64,000 nt of DNA, taken from the NCBI GenBank assembly GCA_031841125.1, contig CM063106.1, forward strand, positions 72,652,101 to 72,716,100, in the 5' to 3' direction. Source of the DNA: Acanthococcus lagerstroemiae. Its lineage: Eukaryota > Arthropoda > Insecta > Hemiptera > Eriococcidae. The notes beneath the pieces were generated by a model. It did no database searches. It was not told the origin of the DNA and saw only the letters and a program-made list of their open reading frames with translations. This document shows, one piece after another, positions 49,101 through 59,949 of the stretch; the first letter of the stretch is position 1; every line of letters begins with the position of its first letter. The position numbers and the translations under genes are program-made.

Positions 49101-50709
49101 CAGAACACCGCTAACCCACTGCTAGTTTACAGCTCGCGCTATGCCGACTCGCAGTCAGTTACACTGACCATATTTTCCTTGAACACTGCTCACCCATTGC
49201 CAAATTAAATACTTTCTAGCAGTAGAGAGTGGACTGACATTCCCGTGTTTTGCTGGTAGTAATTGTTGGGCGCCGCACCAATATTGCCGTATGTATTGCC
49301 TCATTTTGGAAGCGTTCCGCCAAATTAGCTGGCAGTGATGTGAGATTATACATATTTTATGGCAGTAACTTGAAAACTTTTGGGTACCGAAGAATTGACT
49401 TGGACTTGATAATGTCTGCAATAAGTACATATATGAAGACATAGTATGAATTTCAACAACAGATTGTAATAGTAGCGTACCCTGACTATTTTGAGAGAGG
49501 AACATGAAACACCGGGTTAAAGAAAAAAGGAAGATATAAAGAAATGAAAAATATAAAAGTAGCCAATCGGCAGCTTACACAAACTGGTCAGGGGTAAGGT
49601 AAATTTGGCTGTCATGTCACAATAGTGTACTAATTAATCTTCGCATAAGTATCATCCTGACGCATCCTCATCTAGAGGTATAGGTCAGTGAATTGGAGAG
49701 ATATATTGTAACAACTCAGTTTTGAAATGATTTACAGAGAATCTAAAACGTGTGTGCAATCAACTCGGTGAAATCTCATGAATCTTGAACTCGGGTTGAA
49801 TCTTGCAATCTTCCCAGGATGTCAACTCGTTTGGATCAAAATTTCATATTATGTGCTCTGCTGTTGTGACCTATATGGTTGGTATTTTATGAAGAACCAA
49901 CGTTTTTTTTATGTACTAGAAATCTAGGTCCTGCCACCTTTTCTCTTCTCCGCCACGGGCAAACAAACAGACACCCATTAGTCAGTCAGATTAGGCTTCC
50001 AGAATTATCCACAACCTGCTCCCCCATGGATAGACTGACAGCCTGAAAAGGAAACATCTTTCTGTTAGCCAAGCTCTAGATAAACTGGCAATTGGTCTAC
50101 CAGGTAGACGTAAGGCCATCAACCAATTGGCTAGCCATAACTGACAGCAGTTGTCAGATATCTTTCATGAAAATTCTGGAGATTTGGTTGTGTTATTGGA
50201 ACGAATACATCGGAGCTTACACTTCTTTATGCGCCAGTTTTTCAAAAACTCGTGAGATCTTGCAAAATTTTATGAGAGATAACAACACTGACTGACAGCC
50301 AGCCAGTACCAGGCAGGGTCAGACCCGATTGAATTGAGTATCGGCATAAGGATTAGTGTATTTACGTGCTAGAGAACAGAACCCCCTGGTATTTTTAAAT
50401 GCACCAACGAATATTTTACTTCTCTCCGGACTGTTTCTAGTCGGCGCCCATATAACGTTTTGAAAGACTAATGTAATATTTCATTCTTGCCTTTACGTAT
50501 TCTCATCTTCCCACAACATCTCAAAAATGTACTTGTTCTCTCAGGTCATCTATGCGGTTCTCCATCCAAGTATTGTAACGTTTTTCCCACGAAGTGTCGC
50601 CTTTAACTTCTCGTAACAAGACTTCTTCATTCTTTTTATATTCAACAAACCCCCACCTAGTCCTCATCCTTGACGAGAAAAATAAGGCTCCGTATAAAAT
50701 GAATATTCA
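46186..50709. other. No supported gene; CpG-rich block and one odd frame
   Basis: 46300-47330 is CpG-rich, non-repetitive and contains a 20-bp perfect palindrome (47150-47169). A 114-codon minus-strand frame (48133-48477) has an aromatic, membrane- or PH-like stretch (WRYILYWSVLSGYIVYPFEA), discussed as a finding. The rest is unremarkable AT-rich sequence with short frames. Confidence 0.35.
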
Positions 50710-51246
50710 GTGAAAACAAGCTTAGAAATTTACATGCATCTCGTACACTCGTCTGTCCAGCAAAGCCAGCCGATGCGACGTCTTCATTCCACAAACGGTA
50801 CACCTATCCCAATCATCCTTAACGAACGTATTCATAAACTCAAGAAATTTTATCGTCGATGGTACATCGAACAAATTGATTCTACAGATTTACATGTGAA
50901 AAAAAAGTCGCAAGCTGAAACCTACGCTCTAATCAGATTTTTCATTCTTCTTTCACAACCGTGTAGGTACATCCATTGTTTTGTAAATTATGGTTTTTCG
51001 GGATCTTTACTCGAAATAAACATTTACGGTATCTATACTTCGAACATATATTATGTAAATGACGCCAGGGCGGCCAGGGTCGCCAAGCATCCTACGCTGA
51101 CCAATTTATTCCGAGTAAAAAGCATTGTTACGATAATTTCTCCAAATTATCCCAATCATAACGAAAGTATAGCCTTACAATATTCATTTTTTGTCTTCGT
51201 CTCATCGGGGATGCATATCCAGTTATTTTCATTTAGCGGAGCCTAG
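50710..51246 (+). CDS. Hypothetical open frame with a CUB-like segment
   Basis: A 178-codon open frame, one of the longest in the window, in non-repetitive, CpG-containing DNA. Residues of about 142-177 read SIVTIISPNYPNHNESIA, then a hydrophobic stretch, then SSGMHIQLFSF. This follows the start of a CUB domain, where a SPNYP turn is followed about 20 residues later by G..I.L.F. The CUB Cys and Trp between them are not present. The upstream part has no recognisable domain. If real it is probably an exon from near 51120; the sequence GCCTAGTAATTT at the end of the frame could be a donor just inside the stop codon. It could equally be chance. I call no function. Confidence 0.2.
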   Translation: MKTSLEIYMHLVHSSVQQSQPMRRLHSTNGTPIPIILNERIHKLKKFYRRWYIEQIDSTDLHVKKKSQAETYALIRFFILLSQPCRYIHCFVNYGFSGSLLEINIYGIYTSNIYYVNDARAARVAKHPTLTNLFRVKSIVTIISPNYPNHNESIALQYSFFVFVSSGMHIQLFSFSGA

Positions 51247-53197
51247 TAATTTTGGGTCCCGGAGTGCCCGGTGCAGGACACACGCGGTATGTGGAGTTCT
51301 CCGTCACGGAGAGAGTTACTTAAGCCGAGTATAAACACGAGCACGATCCCTCTAATAATGCATTGTTGGAAAGAATGGTTTGTAAATTGCATTTACGCGG
51401 CCGTTGATAGAATCATACTGATAGGTGTAATATAATTCGACTGCTGCCCCTCGTTTTCAAAATCGCCGCGTAAGACATTCAAAATGGACAAATGTTGCCT
51501 AATGAGAAAAGAGCATCGTTTCCTTTTCATGTTTATAGGCTGCAGTGGGTCTCAGAATAGTCATCAGATGAACGGATTTTACGGATCCAGATGCCGTACA
51601 GCCGCTCGCGCTCTTGTTCGCGCCCATTTCGACATTCGACCGCAAATTACAATACGACAAAAGACTGGCGAGTGTGCTACCCGGGAATACCGGCGATTCC
51701 TGGAACCGAGGCTGGTGGCTGGAAACAGCGAAACAGTCCTTTCCATTTGATCGTATAGCCGCGGCTAGCATTCGCGCCTTTTTGTCCGTCTGTTCGGAAA
51801 AAGCCAGCGATTGTCATTTCGTACAGCTCCGTGTAGAACGTACTGAAGTGAACTTCAGATTTTACGTAAATAATGCGACGCGATAGTCCACACGCGAATT
51901 AGGTAAACAGTTCTCGAAATTTAGTTAAATTTAGCCTGCGAAGTTAGGCTTTGCGTGATAACAGCGTACAGTAGTACACTGATGAGACAGCACCGTGTGC
52001 TCGATTTTAGAATGACGCACATCACGGGGGAAATTTTCACACGTAGCTTCTCGGCACTTCCGGGTTACTAGGAACGCATCAGATGGTCAGAGATTGTGAA
52101 AGGAAGAACTCCGAAAACCGGAAAACAAATTTCGTTGAGTTTAGAAATGAAACTGATTTTGTTGTGGTTGTGGATGCAGGGTGTTTCAGGGTGCTCCTGT
52201 TCCAACTGGGGGATTAAGTTACCAATCCGGACAACTTGTGAACATGTTTGCCTACTCTTGCCTTCGAAGGGGTTGAAGCTGAATCACTGAAATATGCATA
52301 TTAAGAATAATTCACTTTTTCGTATGCTATTGGTTTTCTCACAGTTGTAAATAAAATAGTGAAACTTCCTAGTAAAAGACATCAGACTCGGTGGTCCCAA
52401 AAGTAATCATTACTCTACTTGTCTCGAAGAAAGTCAATTCTGTTTCTTCAAGCTGGTTCAAGTTCTATTATCAATCTCATGTTCGCAAAAACGTAAATAG
52501 AATATTCTCTTAGGGTAGATAAAATCTTCTACGAAATTTCACTCGAATTTTGACTTGACGAGTGAAAGAGAAAAAAAAAAGGTCAAAATTTTGTCCACAT
52601 TTTAATTTAACAACAAAACGAACAAAAAAAAGTATCTGATTAAATTCTTGACTTGTTAAAAAAATTCGCGTCTGGAATGTTAATTTACAAGCCCCAAGAT
52701 CTCCCTGATTCTGGAGAAGCCATATTCTCCGCTTATTCATATAGTCACTGTGTGTCCGTATGTGTTTCCCAAATTTCAGCATGATCGGTATCTTAATATG
52801 TGCCAAAATATAGATATTCAGTTCAATAACTTTCAACAGGCTTATATGCAGGGTTGGGCAGGACTCGAATGAAAAGGACTCGAGTCCTTATTTGGACGTG
52901 TGACTCGGACTCCGAGTTTTTTTTTTTTTTTTTTTAGGACTTGTGTCTCGGATTTTTACTTGTTTACAGCCTCAAATTTAAGAGTCCTTTACTTTGGCAA
53001 TAATTATTTGAGTTCAAAATTTGAATTATGAATGTTGCAAATTGCAAGATATAAATTTACAATAAATTTGCAACCCTGGAAGCTGGAAAATACAGTCTCA
53101 CAGATTGTTAGAAGAAAAGGATAACTAAAAGACCCTCTGTAAAGGCTTTTTTTTTATAACAAGAGATAAAAGCCCGTCACATGAAGAGTGCGTTTTC
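51247..53197. other. No supported gene
   Basis: 51300-51960 is CpG-rich with frames of about 90 codons on both strands and no domain. A CAGGGTGTTTCAGG string near 52179 resembles a transposon end without a partner. A 17-T tract lies near 52920. Confidence 0.4.
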
Positions 53198-54155
53198 ACA
53201 GCTACAGGTGGTCCGAATAAACTGCCCGTACGCCCAGCCTGAAGAGATCACATAAAATGTGGCATTTCGTTCTTTACATACAGACTGTCTTGGAGCACAT
53301 AATATCCATTCAATGAGTAAGTTGGGAATTTCACCGGACTAGTTATGATAAAAGAGATAAAATCATAGGGATCTTGTCAACAAGGTGCTCATAAAATCTA
53401 CTTAGTACTTAATCTCGGTGATAAAAATTGTCAGCGTTTCCAATTTTTAGAAAATAATTAGTTTCTTATTTTCTGGGGAAAATAAATGTAAAGTCAAGAT
53501 GCTAATTCTTATGAAAAACTGGAATTTGAAAAAATCCATGTCGATTTTATGAACACCACACCGCGAGCAAACGTATTTAGCTTACATATTATTGTCTGGA
53601 TAAGTTACTGATTACTCAGTTGAAAGGAAGTCATTTACCTTGAAACACCCCGCATACTCGCTAGACCACAAAGTTTTCTTTGGAGGGAAGAGAAAGAACT
53701 ATGGTACTCGAATGTCCAGGAAATATTTTCATTGATTTTGTAATTCAGATCTGTGGCAAACAAAGAAATTCTTCATGATCATTCACGAGTAAAGATTGTC
53801 TAGAACTGAATTAAATTACTTGTTTTAGCAGTTCCAGAGAAACTCGAACAAAAGCAGACGCAGATGCGCAAAGAGAATAACTGAAATAATACCACCCACC
53901 CTGCTCCAAAAGGGGGGAAAGAGTTTTTAAAACACCTTAAATTTCGAATGAAAACTGTGTAGAACCGAATCAAAATGCTAGTCTCGACAATTTCATAGAA
54001 CCGAACAAAACTGACATGTGCACGAATAAAGTTGTGAGGATAATTTTCTATCCCCATTATGAGGAAAATTAAAAAAAAATAGACAGTGGGAAAATTTGGT
54101 GATTAACTGTGGCCGATATAAGGCAGACGGCCTATCAGCAAGTGTCTGAAAGGCC

Positions 54156-54405
54156 CAGAGCCGTATTTCCCAAAAGGCTGAGAAGGCTGCAGCCTCGGCG
54201 CAAAATTTTTGAAAAAAAAACAACAAAAAACCTCCATACATTCATTTATATTACAGAAATTTCAATTTTTTTTGGTAACTGGCTTCTGCTAAACTAGTTA
54301 TAATAGGGACGTCGGCTCATTGCGAGCGAAGCTTGCAAAAAATTTTTGAGCGCGGCGCAAATTTTTCATTAGCTTTAAGCGCAAAATACTCTAAGTCCAC
54401 CTCTG
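54156..54405. mobile_element. hAT-type MITE in copy A (CAGAGCCGTATTT)
   Basis: 250 bp from CAGAGCCGTATTTCCC to the inverse of CAGAGGTGGACTTAG. Flanks GAAAGGCC and GCAAGGCC agree at 7 of 8 positions. Confidence 0.75.
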
Positions 54406-54505
54406 GCAAGGCCCCATTTATTTTAAGGTTCTTTTGCCGAGGCCCTCCGAAAAAGCTCAAATAATCTTGTCGACATTCCATAGATGTCAAAAAAGACAAC
54501 AAGAT

Positions 54506-54866
54506 CAGGGTGTCTACTGGCCTAAAAAGTCATGAAAAGTCATGATTTCAAAAAATTGTTATGGACGTCAGGTCATTAGGTATATTTCAACCAAAACTTG
54601 AGAAAGTCATGATATTTTATCATTATCATAGTTCACAATATTTTCATTACCAAAAAATCAGTTTTATTAATTTAATGAGAAAAAAAATATATTGAGTGAA
54701 TATTTACTATGGAAGTTTGGCACGCTCTATATTGAGCGTCCGGTGAGGCGCGAATCGCCGAGTTTGCCCTCCCCTTCCACTTCCTGTTTGTATTCCCCAT
54801 GATGGTCATGAAAAAATGTCGTAAAAAGTCATGATATTTCGTTTCCCAAATCCAGCAGACGCCCTG
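54506..54866. mobile_element. hAT-type MITE in copy A (CAGGGTGTCTACTGG)
   Basis: Ends CAGGGTGTCTACTGG and, inverted, CAGGGCGTCTGCTGG, with AAAAGTCATGA repeats inside both ends. The ends are typical of hAT elements, but the flanking 8-mers do not match, so the target duplication has been lost or the ends are slightly off. Confidence 0.65.
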
Positions 54867-56567
54867 AAGATTCTGGCAGGACTCAGAAATAAGTTAGACG
54901 AAGTAGCGGGAATTCTTATCTCTCCCGAAACGGTGCATTTTTTTCGGTCTGCTATTGGTCAAGGACTCGGAGGGGCCTTCTTGAACAGGAGCTCAGTTAG
55001 AAGTTATCCATCTGCTGACTGAATAAATCCGCTACTGTATAATTCGATTCCAGTTTGGTCCTTTTCAATAATTTTAATCAATGAATTAGTTTGTACAAAA
55101 TTTTGAAAAGGAGCAATGATAAGGGCAGAAAAAGACAAAGTTCGACTACTGAAAATTTCTCTGACCGTGCATTCGTTCTTATTCTGATATATGGGTGAAC
55201 TTCATTTATAGTGTTTCAAGGGGGGATAAACAAAAGTTGCTTGAAAGGCAATGCTTCCTTGATTACAGCTCTGTTTAAATCACGATCTACTAATTTTATA
55301 AAATTTGATCTACGAGAGCATCCGATTCAAAGGAGATTCGATAATCTTGATCTATCATGATGTTAATTTATACCGATCAATGATTACACGTATTTCGTAA
55401 TTATTGCTCAAATCGATGTTATGATGAGCCTTTCGTTGAATCCCAATGATTTCTCAGTGGTTCCTGCATTGTCCTTTGTTAGCTCCATGAATTTCACAAT
55501 TGAACTATGTATTTCCTGTTTTATGAGGAAAACTCATTACCTCATTAGGAAAAACTGATTTAATGTATTTTGGCCAATTCTTCACCCCTTCAAAAGCAAG
55601 ATAAATGAAACAGCTACAGGTGGTCAGAATAAACTGCCCGTACGCCCAGCCTGAAGAGATCACATAAAATGTGGCATTTCGTTCTTTACATACAGACTGT
55701 CTTGGAGCACATAATATCCATTCAATGAGTAAGTTGGGAATTTCACCGGACTAGTTATGATAAAAGAGATAAAATCATAGGGATCTTGTCAACAAGGTGC
55801 TCATAAAATCTACTTAGTACTTAATCTCGGTGATAAAAATTGTCAGCGTTTCCAATTTTTAGAAAATAATTAGTTTCTTATTTTCTGGGGAAAATAAATG
55901 TAAAGTCAAGATGCTAATTCTTATGAAAAACTGGAATTTGAAAAAATCCATGTCGATTTTATGAACACCACACCGCGAGCAAACGTATTTAGCTTACATA
56001 TTATTGTCTGGATAAGTTACTGATTACTCAGTTGAAAGGAAGTCATTTACCTTGAAACACCCCGCATACTCGCTAGACCACAAAGTTTTCTTTGGAGGGA
56101 AGAGAAAGAACTATGGTACTCGAATGTCCAGGAAATATTTTCATTGATTTTGTAATTCAGATCTGTGGCAAACAAAGAAATTCTTCATGATCATTCACGA
56201 GTAAAGATTGTCTAGAACTGAATTAAATTACTCGTTTTAGCAGTTCCAGAGAAACTCGAACAAAAGCAGACGCAGATGCGCAAAGAGAATAACTGAAATA
56301 ATACCACCCACCCTGCTCCAAAGGGGAGGAAAGAGTTTTTAAAACACCTTAAATTTCGAATGAAAACTGTGTAGAACCGAATCAAAATGCTAGTCTCGAC
56401 AATTTCATAGAACCGAACAAAACTGACATGTGCACGAATAAAGTTGTGAGGATAATTTTCTATCCCCATTATGAGGAAAATTTAAAAAAAATAGACAGTG
56501 GGAAAATTTGGTGATTAACTGTGGCCGATATAAGGCAGAAGGCCTATCAGCAAGTGTCTGAAAGGCC

Positions 56568-56819
56568 CAGAGCCGTATTTCCCAAAAGGCTGAGAAGGCT
56601 GCAGCCTCGGCGCAAAATTTTTGAAAAAAAAACAACAAAAAACCTCCATACATTCATTTATATTACAGAAATTTCAATTTTTTTTTGGTAACTGGCTTCT
56701 GCTAAACTAGTTATAATAGGGACGTCGGCTCATTGCGAGCGAAGCGAGCAAAAAATTTTTGAGCGCGGCGCAAATTTTTCATTAGCTTTAAGCGCAAAAT
56801 ACTCTTAAGTCCACCTCTG
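56568..56819. mobile_element. hAT-type MITE in copy B (CAGAGCCGTATTT)
   Basis: Counterpart of 54156-54405, duplicated with its surroundings. One difference is GAAGCGAGC here against GAAGCTTGC in copy A. Confidence 0.75.
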
Positions 56820-56929
56820 GCAAGGCCCCATTTATTTTAAGGTTCTTTTGCCGAGGCCCTCCGAAAAAGCTCAAATAATCTTGTCGACATTCCTTAGATG
56901 TCAAAAAAGACAACAAGATCAGGGTGTCT

Positions 56930-57286
56930 ACTGGCCTAAAAAGTCATGAAAAGTCATGATTTCAAAAAATTGTTATGGGCGTCAGGAAAAGTCATTAGGT
57001 ATATTTCAACCAAAACTTGAGAAAGTCATGATATTTTATCATTATCATAGTTCACAATATTTTCATTACCAAAAAAATCAGTTTTATTAATTTAATGAGA
57101 AAAAAAAAATATTGAGTGAATATTTACTATGGAAGTTTGGCGCGCTCTATATTGAGCGTCCGGTGAGGCGCGAATCGCCGAGTTTGCCCTCCCCTTCCAC
57201 TTCCTGTTTGTATTCCCCATGATGGTCATGAAAAAATGTCGTAAAAAGTCATGATATTTCGTTTCCCAAATCCAGCAGACGCCCTG
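56930..57286. mobile_element. hAT-type MITE in copy B (CAGGGTGTCTACTGG)
   Basis: Counterpart of 54506-54866. It differs by small indels, including a GGAAAAGTC addition near 56985. Confidence 0.65.
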
Positions 57287-57640
57287 AAGATTCTGGCAGG
57301 ACTCAGAAATAAGTTAGACGAAGTAGCGGGAATTCTTATTTCTCCCGAAACGGTGCATTTTTTTCGGTCTTCTATTGGTCAAGGACTCGGAGGGGCCTTC
57401 TTGAACAGGAGCTCAGTTAGAAGTTATCCATCTGCTGACTGAATAAATCCGCTACTGTATAATTCGATTCCAGTTTGGTCGTTTTCAATAATTTTAATCA
57501 ATGAATTAGTTTGTACAAAATTTTGAAAAGGAGCAATGATAAGGGCAGAAAAAGACAAAGTTCGACTACTGAAAATTTCTCTGACCCTGCATTCGTTCTT
57601 ATTCTGATATATGGGTGAACTTCATTTATAGTGTTTCAAG

Positions 57641-59949
57641 TGAACAACTATTTGAAGTTTTTTAAAATTTGTTTAGTTCTCGAAAGTAACTAATTTTTTT
57701 TTTGTAAAATTTGAGAATTGAGTAGCATAAGTTTGTGCTCACGTCACCTGTCTTATCATTTCTATCTCTAAAAATGTATCACTATTGAGGGCTACAGGGG
57801 TATATATTGTACTCTGTGAAAGTACGCATGTGTTCGAAGTATCGCATACACCTCCCTCTATTTCATGAACTTTTGTTTTACTTTTCAACTCTTTCGTTGT
57901 AACATTTCCGATGAGAACCCTTTTTTCGCTTGCCAATTCAAACTGGTAACATTTCTCACTGGAAACTTGTTATTTTTGGCATGTCAATTCAAATTTTTGC
58001 ACCAAGATATAACTCCTGACGCCACTTTTTACCACTTAATTCAAGGCTCTGTTCCATCAAAAACCCAAGTTGCCGAATATGTCATACGGGGCTTCACGCT
58101 ACGTACTCAGTTATATAGTCCTTCTATTGATTCAATATAGGTTTTATGAAATAGTTTAAAAACTACAACAGAATATACCTATACCTTATACCTACTTCTA
58201 CATTTTATATCACACAGTTGACGATTACAATTTAATCAACGGCGTGGGCTGGGCTGGTTGGCTGACCTGCGCTCCAAAGTTCAAGCTTAATCAGTCGATC
58301 TCCTCTCCACATTAATGCGAGTACACCTAAATCGAAATCTATTCCTTCGATTCCGTAGATAAATGTTTTATTGTTTACTTTCATTGAAACGTTCTACGTT
58401 CGGAGGTTCATACAAAACTGAACACAGGGTTACAGGCTACTCTCACACTGTTTTATTTACCTCTGGAGCTGCATTCCGGATAAAAGCGTTTCGTCGGTTT
58501 CGTTTCTTGTTTACATAAGGCTAAGAAATTTTCGATAAACATAGTCGGTCTCCGAAATAAGCAAACAGGGCGTTGCTCGAAACGAAAATCATTCTGCGGA
58601 CGCAAATTTGGTTCTGCGTGCCAAAAACATCAGCACGAATTTGCTAAATTATATATTCAGTCGCTCGAGCCATAGTGCGAAGAGGAGCAGTGCCCAGTCA
58701 CTGTGGGGCACCATTTGATTTAAATTCAAGTTGATTTAGTGTGAAATTCGATTTCATTTGCTGCGAAGGGCAGCCGAGTGACGAAATCAAATTTATGTAC
58801 TCGTTTTTCCCTCAAAATCCGACTCGGAAGCTGCGCATCGATTAAATTATCGCGCCAAAATCAAGCGTGCAGTCGAGCGTTTCGCTGCAGCGAATTTTCA
58901 ACCGTTTTGAATCTACGAGAACTCTTCTCGACACGATGGGGTGTGTTTTTTGGGAAGAAAATAGCGAACTGAATAACTTTGATGACACGAAGATAAGCGT
59001 AGTGTATAGGGTGCACGCGAATCTATTACGCCGCAGAGATCTACTTTCGATCATGTTTGTATTTGTATTGCTGATATAATAACGGAAGTATTTCAAAGGA
59101 TATATAACAATGAGCTCGGAAATAAAATATCACGTTTCAATAATTCAATATTCGCGACATAGTGTAAACATTATCATCGGTGAAAAAAAGAGCCACGTGT
59201 TTTGCATGTTACCATTATCTGTTATCTTGTCGCATTGAGCCGTTTTTAGGTAAACGCAGTATAGCCTTATGTAAGTTGAAGTTCTTTCACTTCGAAAGTA
59301 TCATAGCTTTGTCTGAAACTGTTAGTGTTATCCCTCATCAATGACTTAGTTGCTGGAGCAAACGGCGGTCTGTAACTCACTATATTGGTCGAGGTAATAC
59401 CGTATGGTGAATATAAACATGTCCTAAAACTACTGAGGTTTGTGGACGACAAATAGATAAAATGGCGTAACTTTCTGGTTGTGAGGAGGACAGCTCCAAA
59501 AGGTGATATAAACGGGTTATTCACAAAATCGATTACTACTCCAGCGTTAGAGAAAATTGTTTGAATTTACAACTCCTATAGTTTTTCATTAATTAATCTC
59601 TAGTTTGGATCTATGTTAGTTCGTGGTTGGCGGGCGAACTGTTGGGGGGGGGTCGTACTTCCTGGATGTGGTTGTATGATTCCCGAAAAGGTTTTAGGCT
59701 AAAAAAAATTCGGTACCTTCATAGGAGTGGCCACACAATTTCACCTCCTTTAGGCCCCTAATTTATTTCGACTTGGCCTTTTTACATTGAACTTTTTCAC
59801 ATTATGTAGAAATTTGGTGGATGTAACTGTTTCCCTTCCAAAATTATTAGAGGGTTTAAAATCTGAAATTTCCAAAGCGAGCTTCAAATACCTTAGTGTC
59901 CATGTTGGAGTGTGACAGTGTGAGTGAACTTGGTAATATTCGGTTTTAG
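57641..59949. other. No supported gene
   Basis: 58220-59260 is CpG-containing unique DNA with frames below 92 codons. A 9-G run lies at 59644. Nothing coding recognised. Confidence 0.4.

Larger units (their letters stand above)
53198..55220 (+). repeat. 2.0-kb direct repeat, copy A
   Basis: Begins ACAGCTACAGGTGGTC and ends TATAGTGTTTCAAG. It is nearly identical along its length to 55610-57640, with single-base changes and small indels only. 389 bp of unrelated sequence separate the copies. There are no inverted ends and no long frame; the conserved short frames (for example 53800-54057 minus) are duplicated because the DNA is. Two hAT-type MITEs are inside and are shared by both copies, so they predate the duplication. 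Confidence 0.97.
55610..57640 (+). repeat. 2.0-kb direct repeat, copy B
   Basis: Second copy of 53198-55220 in the same orientation, offset by 2412 bp at the start and 2420 bp at the end. Flanks on both sides differ from those of copy A, so the repeated unit is this 2.03-kb block and not the block plus spacer. Confidence 0.97.

Noticed and set aside
53198..57640. LTR retrotransposon with 2-kb LTRs
   Set aside because: The 389-bp spacer is too short to hold gag-pol, no primer-binding site or polypurine tract is visible, and the repeats lack TG...CA ends.
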